A stretch of 22,403 bases of DNA from an uncultured Lachnospiraceae bacterium (GTDB lineage: Bacteria > Bacillota > Clostridia > Lachnospirales > Lachnospiraceae), in contig CAJTPF010000001.1 of assembly GCA_910578175.1 (NCBI GenBank), positions 189,432 through 211,834 on the forward strand, read 5' to 3'. The translations under genes were made by a program, and so were the position numbers. The first letter of the stretch is position 1; each line of letters begins with the position of its first letter. The notes under the pieces were generated by a model. It saw nothing but the letters and a program-made list of their open reading frames with translations, had not been told where the DNA came from and did no database searches. This document shows positions 14,672 to 21,987 of the stretch, one piece after another.

Positions 14672-15361
14672 ATGACATATGAAGAAGTCAGAATCCGTTT
14701 ATATGAAATGGCAGATGAAAAGTTTCAGAAATTTTCTTCCGCATTGATTCCGGGATGCAAGAATATGATAGGCGTGCGGATCCCAAAACTCCGGCTGCTG
14801 GCAAAGGAAATAGTAAAAGAGGACTGGAGACGGTATCTGGCAGAAGCAGGGGAAGATACATTTGAAGAATTAATGTTGCAGGGTATCGTGATCGGGCTAT
14901 CAAAATGCGGAATTGAAGAAAAAATCAGTATGGCAGAAAACTTTATACCTAAAATACAAGACTGGTCAGTGAATGACATATTTTGTTCCTGTTTTAAATG
15001 TGCAAACAAGAACAGGGAACAGGTCTTTGAATTTCTTATACCTTATGTGACGTCGGAGCGGGAATTTGAACAGAGGGTCGTGGCCGTTATGCTGATGGAT
15101 TATTTCCTGACGGAGGAATACATCCACCAGGTATTTCAGGTGCTCAACGAATTAAAACATGAGGGATATTATACTAAAATGGGCATTGCATGGGCCGTAG
15201 CAACCGCATATGCAAAATTTCCCGTGGAAACATACGCATATCTGACGGAATGGAATACATTGGATGATTTTACGTTTAATAAGGCCATACGGAAAATGAC
15301 CGAGTCTTACAGGGTTCCGGAGGGGGATAAAGAAATGCTTCGGAGATTAAAAAGGAAGTAG
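14672..15361 (+). CDS. AlkD-like DNA alkylation repair enzyme
   Basis: A 229-residue all-helical HEAT-repeat-like protein of the DNA alkylation repair family (PF08713), which includes AlkC/AlkD glycosylases that remove positively charged alkylated bases. The pattern W98-S-V-N-D102 (in QDWSVNDIF) matches the Trp/Asp pair of Bacillus cereus AlkD, and Arg135 in FEQRVVAVM sits where its catalytic-site Arg is expected; I aligned these by eye. The length is close to AlkD. The ribosome site is modest (GAAGG, 9 bases before the ATG). It follows the ddh terminator and precedes a promoter for gltX, so it is probably expressed alone; no clear promoter was found for it. Confidence 0.9.
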   Translation: MTYEEVRIRLYEMADEKFQKFSSALIPGCKNMIGVRIPKLRLLAKEIVKEDWRRYLAEAGEDTFEELMLQGIVIGLSKCGIEEKISMAENFIPKIQDWSVNDIFCSCFKCANKNREQVFEFLIPYVTSEREFEQRVVAVMLMDYFLTEEYIHQVFQVLNELKHEGYYTKMGIAWAVATAYAKFPVETYAYLTEWNTLDDFTFNKAIRKMTESYRVPEGDKEMLRRLKRK

Positions 15362-15370
15362 TCTTTTATC

Positions 15371-15399
15371 TTGCACGCAGATAGAAAATGAGATATAAT
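15371..15399 (+). promoter_or_regulatory. Promoter of gltX
   Basis: TTGCAC (15371-15376), 17 bases, and a perfect TATAAT (15394-15399). The predicted leader to the ATG at 15433 is about 27 bases. Confidence 0.6.
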
Positions 15400-15432
15400 T
15401 GCAAAGAAATTACAGATGGAAAGAGGAAAGAC

Positions 15433-16890
15433 ATGTCTAAGATTAGAACAAGATTTGCACCAAGCCCTACAGGCAGGATGCATGTTGGAAATTTAAGAAC
15501 GGCACTTTATGAGTACCTGATCGCAAAACATGAGGACGGTGATTTTATTTTAAGAATAGAAGATACGGACCAGGAGCGTTTTGTGGAAGGTGCGTTGGAA
15601 ATCATATACCGGACCATGGAAAAAGCCGGTCTGGGCCATGATGAGGGTCCTGATAAAGACGGAGGATTTGGACCGTATGTACAGAGCCAGCGTCAGGCCT
15701 CCGGCATTTATTTGGAATATGCAAAGAAGCTGGTTGAAAAAGGGGAGGCATATTACTGTTTCTGTGATGAGCAGCGGTTGAAGACACTGGAACAGACCAT
15801 TGGTGATAAGACCATCGTAGTATATGACAAGCACTGTCTTCAGTTATCCGAAGAGGAAATAGAAGAAAAACTGGCGAAAGGTGTTCCGTATGTGATCCGC
15901 CAGAATAATCCAAAAGAAGGAACTACTACATTTACCGATGATATTTATGGTGAGATTACGGTTGAAAATTCGGAATTGGACGATATGATACTGATCAAAT
16001 CAGATGGATTTCCGACCTATAATTTTGCCAATGTCATTGATGATCATTTAATGGAGATCACTCATGTAGTCAGAGGGAATGAATATATTTCTTCCTCACC
16101 AAAATATCAGAGGTTATATGATGCATTTGGCTGGGAGTCGCCGAAATATATACATCTTCCGCTGATCACCGATGAAAATCATAAAAAACTTAGTAAGAGA
16201 AGCGGACATTCTTCTTTTGAAGATCTGCTGGAGCAGGGATTTGTGGCGGAGGCCATTGTAAATTATATTGCTCTGCTTGGCTGGAGTCCGGAAGATAATC
16301 AGGAGATATTTACGCTGGAAGAACTGATACGGAAATTTGACTATCGTCATATTAATAAATCGCCTTCTGTTTTTGATATTGTGAAACTGAAATGGATGAA
16401 CGGTGAATATATTAAAGCCATGGAAAATGAACGTTTTTATGAGATGGCAATGCCGTATCTGAAAAGGGTTGTTACGAAGGATATAGATTGTAAAAAAATC
16501 CTCGATCTGGTAAAAACCAGAATCGAAATTTTTCCCGATATTGCAGAACTGGTGGATTTTTTTGAAGAGCTGCCGGATTATGACATCGGAATGTATACCC
16601 ATAAGAAGATGAAGACAAACACGGAAAATTCGCTGGAAGTATTAAAGGAACTTCTACCGTTGCTGGAAGCGCATGAGGATTATTCGGCGGATTCCCTTCA
16701 TGACCTGATCATGGAATATATTACGAATAAGGGAATTAAGAACGGCCAGGGATTATGGCCGGTTCGGACGGCAGTATCCGGGAAACAGATGACACCAGGA
16801 GGAGCATTTGAAATCATGGAGATTTTGGGAAAAGCAGAATCAATAGAAAGAATTAAAGCAGGTATCGGGAAACTTGAACAGGCAGTTTAG
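15433..16890 (+). CDS. gltX: Glutamate--tRNA ligase
   Basis: A class I aminoacyl-tRNA synthetase, 485 residues, charging tRNA(Glu) (and possibly tRNA(Gln), which many Firmicutes then amidate). The HIGH-type motif is MHVGN (16-20) after RFAPSPTGR, and the KMSKS-type motif is KLSKR (252-256). A zinc-like cluster reads CFC followed about 25 residues later by YDKHC. The start is ATG 15433 because AAAGAGG precedes it closely and the protein then begins MSKIRTRFAPSPTG as in the family; an in-frame ATG at 15388 lies upstream of the predicted transcription start. The helicase gene begins inside its last codons. Cytosolic. Confidence 0.96.
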   Translation: MSKIRTRFAPSPTGRMHVGNLRTALYEYLIAKHEDGDFILRIEDTDQERFVEGALEIIYRTMEKAGLGHDEGPDKDGGFGPYVQSQRQASGIYLEYAKKLVEKGEAYYCFCDEQRLKTLEQTIGDKTIVVYDKHCLQLSEEEIEEKLAKGVPYVIRQNNPKEGTTTFTDDIYGEITVENSELDDMILIKSDGFPTYNFANVIDDHLMEITHVVRGNEYISSSPKYQRLYDAFGWESPKYIHLPLITDENHKKLSKRSGHSSFEDLLEQGFVAEAIVNYIALLGWSPEDNQEIFTLEELIRKFDYRHINKSPSVFDIVKLKWMNGEYIKAMENERFYEMAMPYLKRVVTKDIDCKKILDLVKTRIEIFPDIAELVDFFEELPDYDIGMYTHKKMKTNTENSLEVLKELLPLLEAHEDYSADSLHDLIMEYITNKGIKNGQGLWPVRTAVSGKQMTPGGAFEIMEILGKAESIERIKAGIGKLEQAV

Positions 16891-18880
16891 TGAATCACAA
16901 TGGAATGCGATCCGTCATTACACAGGTCCGTGTCTGGTACTGGCAGGGCCAGGTTCCGGAAAAACCCTGGTGATCACAAACCGGACCAGATATCTGATCG
17001 AGCATTACGGGATAAATCCCTCCAATATTCTGGTCATAACTTTTACAAAGGCGGCAGCAAAGGAAATGCAGGAACGGTTTGAAGGACTGATGGAAGGTCA
17101 GCGGCCGCCAGTTTCCTTTGGAACGTTTCATGCCGTTTTTTTTAAGATCTTAAAATATGCCTATAATTACAGTGCAGAAAATATTCTTCGGGAAGATGAA
17201 AAATACCGGATGATACGGGAACTTACCGAACAGGAGGAACTGGATATTGAAGATATCAATGAGTTTGTGTCTTCCATTATAGGAGAGATCAGTGCAGTAA
17301 AAGGAGATATGATAGATATCAGTCATTATTATTCCTGTAATTGCAGCGATGAAGCATTTCGGAGAATCTACCGGAAATATGATGACAGGCTGAGGAAATC
17401 CAACAAAGTGGATTTTGATGATATGCTGGTAATGTGTTATGAACTGCTGCGGGCAAGGAAGGATATTCTTGCGGCATGGCAGAATAAATACCGCTATATT
17501 CTGATCGATGAATTTCAGGATATCAATCGTGTTCAGTTTGAAATTATGAAACTTCTGGCTCTGCCGGAAAATAATCTTTTTGTCGTAGGAGATGACGATC
17601 AGTCTATATACCGGTTCCGGGGGGCCAGACCGGAAATCATGCTGAATTTTGAAAAAGAATATCCGGGAACCATACAGGTGGTCTTAAATGAAAATTACCG
17701 TTCATCCGGGAATATCGTGACCGCCTCCCTGCGTCTGGTTCAGAATAATAAAAACCGGTTCAGAAAGGTGATAAAACCGGTGGCTGGAAAAGGATTTCCG
17801 GTAATTTACCGGAAGTTTCCGACCCAGACAGAAGAAAATCAGCAAATAGTAGAAGAAATTAAATCGTACATAGAAAGCGGCGGACAGTATTCGGATATCG
17901 CCATTCTGTTTCGGACCAATATCGGACCGAGGTTTCTGGTGGACAAACTGATGGAATATAATCTTCCGTTTCATATGAAAGATGCCATGCCGAATCTTTA
18001 TGAGCATTTTATTGCTAAGAATCTTTTTGCTTATATTAATATCGCCTGTGGCAGCAGGAAGAGAAGCGATTATCTGCAGATCATAAACCGTCCGAAACGA
18101 TATATCTCCAGAGAGGCTCTTTCGGCGGAAGAACTGTCCATATCCATGCTGAAAGAATTTTATTCCGATAAAGACTGGATGATAGAACGCCTGGAAAGGC
18201 TGGAATATGATTTGACCTTGATTTCCAGAATGACGCCGTACGCAGCCATTACTTATATCCGGCAGGGGATCGGATATGACGGTTATCTCGGTGAATATGC
18301 CGAATACCGCAGGATGAAACCAGAAGAACTGACAGAGGTCATAAATGAAATCGCAGAGGCAGCAAAGCCGTATCGGACTTTTTCCGACTGGTATACCCAT
18401 ATACAGGAATATTCGGAAGAACTGATCAGACAGGCAAGGATCAGTCAGCGGCAGCCAAATGCCGTTGAACTGGCTACCATGCACAGCTCCAAGGGTCTGG
18501 AATATGATACGGTATTTATTATCGATGCGGTGGAAGGAGTTACGCCGCATGCGAAAGCCGTACTTGAGGAAGATTTGGAAGAAGAAAGACGAATGTTTTA
18601 CGTTGCGGTAACCCGTGCAAAACGCCGGCTCTACATATATTCCACGGAAGAGCGCTTCAATAAACCGGTTTCTGTGTCCAGATTTGCTGCAGAGATGCAG
18701 ATTGATCTTGAAGGAATTACGGTGGGAGGAGCGGTAGTGCATAAAAAATATGGGGAAGGAATCATCCGTCGGATGGAAGAGGGAAAAATAGTTATATATT
18801 TTGGAAAGCTGAGAAAAGAATTGGTATTTGATATGAAATATGCGTTTTCTAATAATATAATTCAGAATATAGAGGTGTAG
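16874..18880 (+). CDS. UvrD/PcrA-like superfamily 1 DNA helicase
   Basis: A 668-residue ATP-dependent 3'-5' DNA helicase, shorter than PcrA (about 720-750). Motifs: Walker A AGPGSGKT (24-31), motif Ia FTKAAAKEMQERF, DEFQD (212-216), GDDDQSIYRFRGA, NYRSS, MHSSKGLEYDTVF and VAVTRAKRRLYI. The C-terminal 50 residues (VVHKKYGEGIIRR...) resemble the Tudor-like tail of PcrA. It starts with TTG at 16874, 17 bases before the gltX stop, giving MNRQFSESQWNAI, the normal family N-terminus; the only nearby ATG (16900) is out of frame. The two genes are therefore co-transcribed and probably translationally coupled. A repair or replication-conflict role is inferred from the family. Confidence 0.93.
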   Translation: MNRQFSESQWNAIRHYTGPCLVLAGPGSGKTLVITNRTRYLIEHYGINPSNILVITFTKAAAKEMQERFEGLMEGQRPPVSFGTFHAVFFKILKYAYNYSAENILREDEKYRMIRELTEQEELDIEDINEFVSSIIGEISAVKGDMIDISHYYSCNCSDEAFRRIYRKYDDRLRKSNKVDFDDMLVMCYELLRARKDILAAWQNKYRYILIDEFQDINRVQFEIMKLLALPENNLFVVGDDDQSIYRFRGARPEIMLNFEKEYPGTIQVVLNENYRSSGNIVTASLRLVQNNKNRFRKVIKPVAGKGFPVIYRKFPTQTEENQQIVEEIKSYIESGGQYSDIAILFRTNIGPRFLVDKLMEYNLPFHMKDAMPNLYEHFIAKNLFAYINIACGSRKRSDYLQIINRPKRYISREALSAEELSISMLKEFYSDKDWMIERLERLEYDLTLISRMTPYAAITYIRQGIGYDGYLGEYAEYRRMKPEELTEVINEIAEAAKPYRTFSDWYTHIQEYSEELIRQARISQRQPNAVELATMHSSKGLEYDTVFIIDAVEGVTPHAKAVLEEDLEEERRMFYVAVTRAKRRLYIYSTEERFNKPVSVSRFAAEMQIDLEGITVGGAVVHKKYGEGIIRRMEEGKIVIYFGKLRKELVFDMKYAFSNNIIQNIEV

Positions 18881-18912
18881 TTGCAGTCATTGCAGGAGTG
18901 ACCATTTCTATT

Positions 18913-19353
18913 TTACAATAAACGTTTGGATTTTTCACGAAAACATTTCAGATATTTCTCGTTCAGACGAAGAAATTCCCGGCATTCTTCCGCTGACAGT
19001 TCCTGAAAAACACTGTTTTCAACGTTTACCACCGGCTGGATTTTTTCATTTACAAACTGTTTTCCGTTTTCTGTTAAAAAAATCTGCATTTCCCGTCCTT
19101 TTCCGGCTTTCAGGTATAGTAATCCCTGATTTTCCAGCTTATGGATCGAAGAACTGACAGTCTGTTTACTGATAAAAGACATATTGCAGATATCTTTCTG
19201 CAGACAGCCGTCGCCCAGTTCCTGTATATTGTATAAAATAAGAAAGGCACTGTCAGAAATACCGATATTTAATGCAATTTTGTGATAAATCTCTTCCATG
19301 CCTCTGTAGATCCGGTTAAATTCTTTTAATTCGCGTCCTTCGTGGGAAGTCAT
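18913..19353 (-). CDS. MarR-family repressor, probably FabT-like regulator of fatty acid synthesis
   Basis: A 146-residue MarR-type winged-helix dimer: N-terminal dimerisation helix, helix-turn-helix in LQKDICNMSFISKQTVSSSIHKLENQG (about 55-82, split here by function), a wing with GKGREMQIFLTENG, and C-terminal dimerisation helices. FabT, the MarR regulator of type II fatty acid synthesis in streptococci and lactococci, has this size and sits at the head of the fab cluster. Here the gene is divergent from fabH, and FabT-like palindromes cover the fabH promoter. AAGGAG precedes the ATG by 9 bases. FabT needs acyl-ACP as corepressor; whether this protein does is unknown. MarR is certain, the FabT role is inferred from context. 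Confidence 0.85.
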   Translation of the reverse strand: MTSHEGRELKEFNRIYRGMEEIYHKIALNIGISDSAFLILYNIQELGDGCLQKDICNMSFISKQTVSSSIHKLENQGLLYLKAGKGREMQIFLTENGKQFVNEKIQPVVNVENSVFQELSAEECREFLRLNEKYLKCFREKSKRLL

Positions 19354-19390
19354 ATAAAAAATCTCCTTATGTTAGATTCACATTTGTAAT

Positions 19391-19419
19391 AGTATAGAGG
19401 GGGATTAAAAAAATGTCAA
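19391..19419 (-). promoter_or_regulatory. Consensus promoter of the MarR-family gene
   Basis: On the minus strand TTGACA (19419-19414), 17 bases, TATACT (19396-19391). The leader to the ATG is about 30 bases and contains the AAGGAG site. No TTTGA/TCAAA palindrome overlaps it, so autoregulation is not evident. Confidence 0.8.
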
Positions 19420-19512
19420 GTGATTGATTGCTATTTAGCAGCAAAATTACAATCTACTTACTATTATGCTGTATAAATACCAATCCCTGTTTTATAAATT
19501 TGTAAAAAATAC

Positions 19513-19541
19513 TTGACATTGGAATCATCTGGTAATATACT
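19513..19541 (+). promoter_or_regulatory. Consensus sigma-A promoter of the fab operon
   Basis: TTGACA (19513-19518), exactly 17 bases, TATACT (19536-19541). A FabT-like palindrome begins within the -10 and runs past the start point. Confidence 0.82.
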
Positions 19542-19556
19542 TTGAGAGTCAAAATA
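19538..19556 (+). promoter_or_regulatory. FabT-like operator 1
   Basis: TACTTTGA-GAG-TCAAAATA: a TTTGA-N3-TCAAA palindrome matching the known form of FabT sites. It overlaps the -10 and transcription start of the fab promoter, a position that would block initiation. Confidence 0.7.
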
Positions 19557-19560
19557 AATA

Positions 19561-19577
19561 TTTTGTTTTTCAAAGTG
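19561..19577 (+). promoter_or_regulatory. Weaker FabT-like operator
   Basis: TTTTGTTTTTCAAAGTG is a degenerate version of the same palindrome (reverse strand CACTTTGAAAAACAAAA), 5 bases after operator 1. It may be a low-affinity site or chance in an AT-rich leader. Confidence 0.35.
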
Positions 19578-19583
19578 TTTTTT

Positions 19584-19618
19584 ACGTATGGGAATTCACG
19601 AGTACAGCTCCTATGCGT
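19584..19618 (+). other. Leader hairpin upstream of fabH
   Basis: ACGTATGGGA (19584-19593) pairs with TCCTATGCGT (19609-19618) as a 10-bp stem with two G-T wobbles and a 15-base loop. No T run follows, so it is not a simple terminator. It could stabilise the mRNA or take part in attenuation. Confidence 0.45.
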
Positions 19619-19641
19619 ATTATATTATCAAAATACTTTGA
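19588..19641 (+). CDS. Possible 17-codon leader peptide in the fabH leader
   Basis: The frame from ATG 19588 encodes MGIHEYSSYAYYIIKIL, with four tyrosines, and ends in TGA inside operator 2. The ribosome site is weak (AAAGTG about 10 bases upstream). It overlaps the leader hairpin. A leader-peptide role is speculative, and it may be a chance frame. Confidence 0.2.
   Translation: MGIHEYSSYAYYIIKIL
19595..19623 (+). promoter_or_regulatory. Possible second fab promoter
   Basis: TTCACG (19595-19600), 17 bases, TATTAT (19618-19623). It would place the second operator just downstream of its start point, mirroring the first promoter. Weaker than the upstream promoter. Confidence 0.3.
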
Positions 19642-19652
19642 ATATCAAAATA
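19634..19652 (+). promoter_or_regulatory. FabT-like operator 2
   Basis: TACTTTGA-ATA-TCAAAATA is identical to operator 1 except for the three central bases, 96 bases downstream and about 30 bases before fabH. A further half-site (TCAAA, 19628-19632) within TATCAAAATA repeats 17 bases upstream, giving three half-sites in a row. Confidence 0.7.
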
Positions 19653-19683
19653 ATTTCATAGGAATAGGAAAGGTGCCATTATA

Positions 19684-20700
19684 ATGCATGGAAAAATAAT
19701 GGGAACCGGCAGATGCGTGCCGGATAAAGTCGTGGATAATGACTATTTATCAACGGTCATGGATACCAGTGATGAATGGATCAGCAGCAGGACCGGTATA
19801 CGGGAACGAAGAATCGCCACAACGGAATCTACGGTAACCATGGCGGCCGGGGCGGCAGAAAATGCTCTTCTGTCGGCAGGACTGGGAATCAGGGATGTGG
19901 ATATGATACTGGTAGCAACTGCTTCGCCGGATAATTTTGTTCCGGGTACTGCATGCGAGGTTCAGGCCATATTGAATAAGGAAGCGGAAGAAGTTAAAAC
20001 CGATCCGGAAAATCCTTCGGGTACATATGAAGCGTGTCATGCGGTATGCATGGACATCAATGCAGCGTGTTCGGGTTTTATTTATGCCCTGTCGGTTGCA
20101 AATGCATTTATCCAGTGCGGGCAGTATCGGAATATATTGGTCATTGGGGTAGAAACGCTGTCAAAGATCGTAGACTGGAGCGACAGAAGTACCTGTGTTC
20201 TGTTTGGAGACGGTGCAGGTGCGGTAGTGATCGGCGCTTCCGAAGATGGAATCTTCAGACATCTGCTGCATACGGACGGAAGTATGGGACATGTGCTTTC
20301 CTGCCATTGCAGGGATAATAATAATCCGGTAGTCAGAAATGAAGTTCAGACAGGATATGTGCAGATGGACGGACAGGAAGTCTTTAAATTTGCAGTCAAA
20401 CGGGTTCCGGAGTGCATCAGCGAGTTGCTGGAACAGAATCATATAGAGAAAAAAGATATTAATTATTATCTTCTCCATCAGGCAAATGTTAAGATCATTA
20501 AGTCTGTTGCGAAACGGCTGGGAGAAGAAATGGAGAAGTTTCCGGTAAATCTGGATAAATACGGAAATACGTCAGCCGCCAGTATACCGATTCTGCTGGA
20601 TGAATGTAATCGGTCAGGAATGTTTAAGAAAGGGGATAAGCTGGTATTATCCGGGTTTGGCGGAGGCCTTACCTGGGGAGCGGTCCTTTTGGAATGGTAA
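19684..20700 (+). CDS. fabH: 3-Oxoacyl-[acyl-carrier-protein] synthase III
   Basis: KAS III condenses acetyl-CoA (or a branched starter) with malonyl-ACP to begin fatty acid synthesis. It has 338 residues with the complete triad Cys129 (DINAACSGF), His265 (LLHQAN) and Asn295 (GNTSAAS), and the C-terminal SGFGGGLTWG. It is about 20 residues longer than Escherichia coli FabH. The excess lies just before the active Cys, as a charged and Cys-containing insertion (about residues 98-122). AAAGG lies 10 bases before the ATG. First gene of the fab operon, under the FabT-like operators. Cytosolic. Confidence 0.96.
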   Translation: MHGKIMGTGRCVPDKVVDNDYLSTVMDTSDEWISSRTGIRERRIATTESTVTMAAGAAENALLSAGLGIRDVDMILVATASPDNFVPGTACEVQAILNKEAEEVKTDPENPSGTYEACHAVCMDINAACSGFIYALSVANAFIQCGQYRNILVIGVETLSKIVDWSDRSTCVLFGDGAGAVVIGASEDGIFRHLLHTDGSMGHVLSCHCRDNNNPVVRNEVQTGYVQMDGQEVFKFAVKRVPECISELLEQNHIEKKDINYYLLHQANVKIIKSVAKRLGEEMEKFPVNLDKYGNTSAASIPILLDECNRSGMFKKGDKLVLSGFGGGLTWGAVLLEW

Positions 20701-20703
20701 AGC

Positions 20704-20757
20704 AACATCCGATAGAAAACCGTTTTTCACTATTGGATGTTTCGCCGTCAAAGACGG
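20704..20757 (+). other. Two hairpins between fabH and acpP
   Basis: AACATCCGATAG (20704-20715) pairs with CTATTGGATGTT (20730-20741) with one wobble and a 14-base loop. CCGTC-AAA-GACGG (20745-20757) follows at once. Only a short T run lies after the first. A TATAAT at 20758-20763, directly after the second, might be an internal -10 (TTGGAT 19 bases upstream is a poor -35). Likely roles are partial termination or RNA processing that sets acpP expression apart from fabH. Confidence 0.45.
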
Positions 20758-20798
20758 TATAATCAAAAAAGAAAAAAGAGAAAAAGGAGATTAAGATC

Positions 20799-21026
20799 AT
20801 GTTAGAAAAAATTAAGGAAATTATTGCAGGACAGTTAAACATTGAGGCAGGTACAATTACAGAAGAGTCAACATTTGCAGATCTGGGAGCAGATTCCCTC
20901 GACTTATTTGAACTGGTAATGGCTTTGGAAGATGAATATGGTGTTGAAATCCCGTCTGAAGATCTGGAAAAACTGTTATCAGTGGAAGATGTAATGAACT
21001 ATTTGAAAGAAAAGGGAGTGGAATAA
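20799..21026 (+). CDS. acpP: Acyl carrier protein
   Basis: A 75-residue acidic four-helix protein that carries the growing fatty acyl chain on 4'-phosphopantetheine attached to Ser33 in GADSLDLFEL. The sequence is typical along its whole length (LEKIKEIIAGQL at the start, EIPSEDLEKL in helix III). A strong AAGGAG site precedes the ATG, as expected for an abundant protein. The fabK gene starts 4 bases after the stop. Confidence 0.97.
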   Translation: MLEKIKEIIAGQLNIEAGTITEESTFADLGADSLDLFELVMALEDEYGVEIPSEDLEKLLSVEDVMNYLKEKGVE

Positions 21027-21030
21027 GCTC

Positions 21031-21969
21031 ATGATAAAGGATTTAAATACAAGAATCACGGAATTGCTTGGAATCCGTTATCCGATCATTCAGGGCGGCA
21101 TGGCATGGGTTGCAGAAGCAAATCTTGCAGGCGCCGTTTCAAAAGCCGGAGGTCTGGGTGTGATTGGCGGAGCCAATGCGCCGGGAGAAGTCATCAGGGA
21201 ACAGATACGCAAGGCAAGAGAGATCACCTCGAATCCCATTGGAGTCAATGTTATGCTGATGAGTCCCCATGTAGAGGATGTGGCAAAAGTTGTTATAGAA
21301 GAAAAAGTGGAAGTAGTTACTACCGGCGCAGGAAATCCCGAAAAATTCATGAAGGCATGGAAAGAAGCCGGAATCAGGATAATTCCGGTGGTAGCTTCCG
21401 TAGCTCTGGCAAAACGTATGGAGCGTAGCGGAGCCGATGCAGTGATCGCAGAGGGTACGGAATCCGGCGGACATATCGGAGAAGCAACTACCATGACTTT
21501 GGTGCCGCAGGTTGTGGATGCGGTGAGCATACCGGTGATCGCAGCCGGAGGGATCGGCGACGGCAGAGGAATCGCGGCGGCATTTATGCTTGGTGCGGAA
21601 GCGGTGCAGATGGGTACCAGATTTCTAGTGGCAGAGGAATGTATCTGTCATGCCAACTATAAGGAACGGGTGATAAAAGCAAAAGATATTGATTCCGCCG
21701 TAACAGGCAGAAGTCACGGACATCCGGTGAGGCAGCTGCGAAATCAGATGACTAGGGAATACATAGAAAAGGAAACCAGCGGGGCATCTTTTGAGGAACT
21801 GGAATATCTGACTTTAGGTTCCCTGAGAAATGCAGTCATGGATGGAGATGTAAAAATGGGAACCGTGATGGCAGGACAGATCGCAGGTATGGTATCGAAA
21901 GAACAGACCTGTGAAGAAATCATACAGGAACTGGTCTTACAGGCAAAAGAATTATTAAAGATTAATTAA
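21031..21969 (+). CDS. fabK: Enoyl-[acyl-carrier-protein] reductase II (FMN-dependent)
   Basis: A 312-residue TIM-barrel flavoprotein that reduces enoyl-ACP with NAD(P)H, the last step of each elongation cycle. Signatures: YPIIQGGMAWVA near the N-terminus, GGLGVIGGANAP, PIGVNVMLMSP, AEGTESGGHIGE and PVIAAGGIGDGRG with AVQMGTRF, all matching the FabK/2-nitropropane dioxygenase-like family. It replaces FabI in this pathway, which predicts natural insensitivity to triclosan. Lies 4 bases after acpP and 18 before fabD, in one operon. Confidence 0.95.
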   Translation: MIKDLNTRITELLGIRYPIIQGGMAWVAEANLAGAVSKAGGLGVIGGANAPGEVIREQIRKAREITSNPIGVNVMLMSPHVEDVAKVVIEEKVEVVTTGAGNPEKFMKAWKEAGIRIIPVVASVALAKRMERSGADAVIAEGTESGGHIGEATTMTLVPQVVDAVSIPVIAAGGIGDGRGIAAAFMLGAEAVQMGTRFLVAEECICHANYKERVIKAKDIDSAVTGRSHGHPVRQLRNQMTREYIEKETSGASFEELEYLTLGSLRNAVMDGDVKMGTVMAGQIAGMVSKEQTCEEIIQELVLQAKELLKIN

Positions 21970-21987
21970 ATGGAAAGGTAACGGCGG

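Larger units (their letters stand above)
19354..19683. other. Divergent regulatory region between the MarR gene and fabH
   Basis: No gene of normal size lies in this 330-base gap. It holds a minus-strand promoter (19391-19419), a plus-strand promoter (19513-19541), three FabT-like palindromes, a leader hairpin (19584-19618) and a 17-codon open frame (19588-19641). The middle part (about 19425-19500) is AT-rich with no clear signal. Confidence 0.7.

Noticed and set aside
15388..15432. 15-codon N-terminal extension of GltX
   Set aside because: This ATG overlaps the TATAAT region of the predicted promoter; ATG 15433 has a good ribosome site and the family-standard N-terminus.
16114..16602. 162-codon open frame antisense to gltX
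   Set aside because: No ribosome site or recognisable domain, and it lies wholly opposite conserved synthetase sequence.
17702..18742. 346-codon open frame antisense to the helicase gene
   Set aside because: The plus strand carries every helicase motif; the antisense product is Phe/Ile/Arg-rich with no domain and no ribosome site, so it is a codon-bias shadow.
19354..19683. T-box or other known riboswitch in the fabH leader
   Set aside because: I looked for the T-box core and other familiar riboswitch motifs and found none; the leader has only one modest hairpin.
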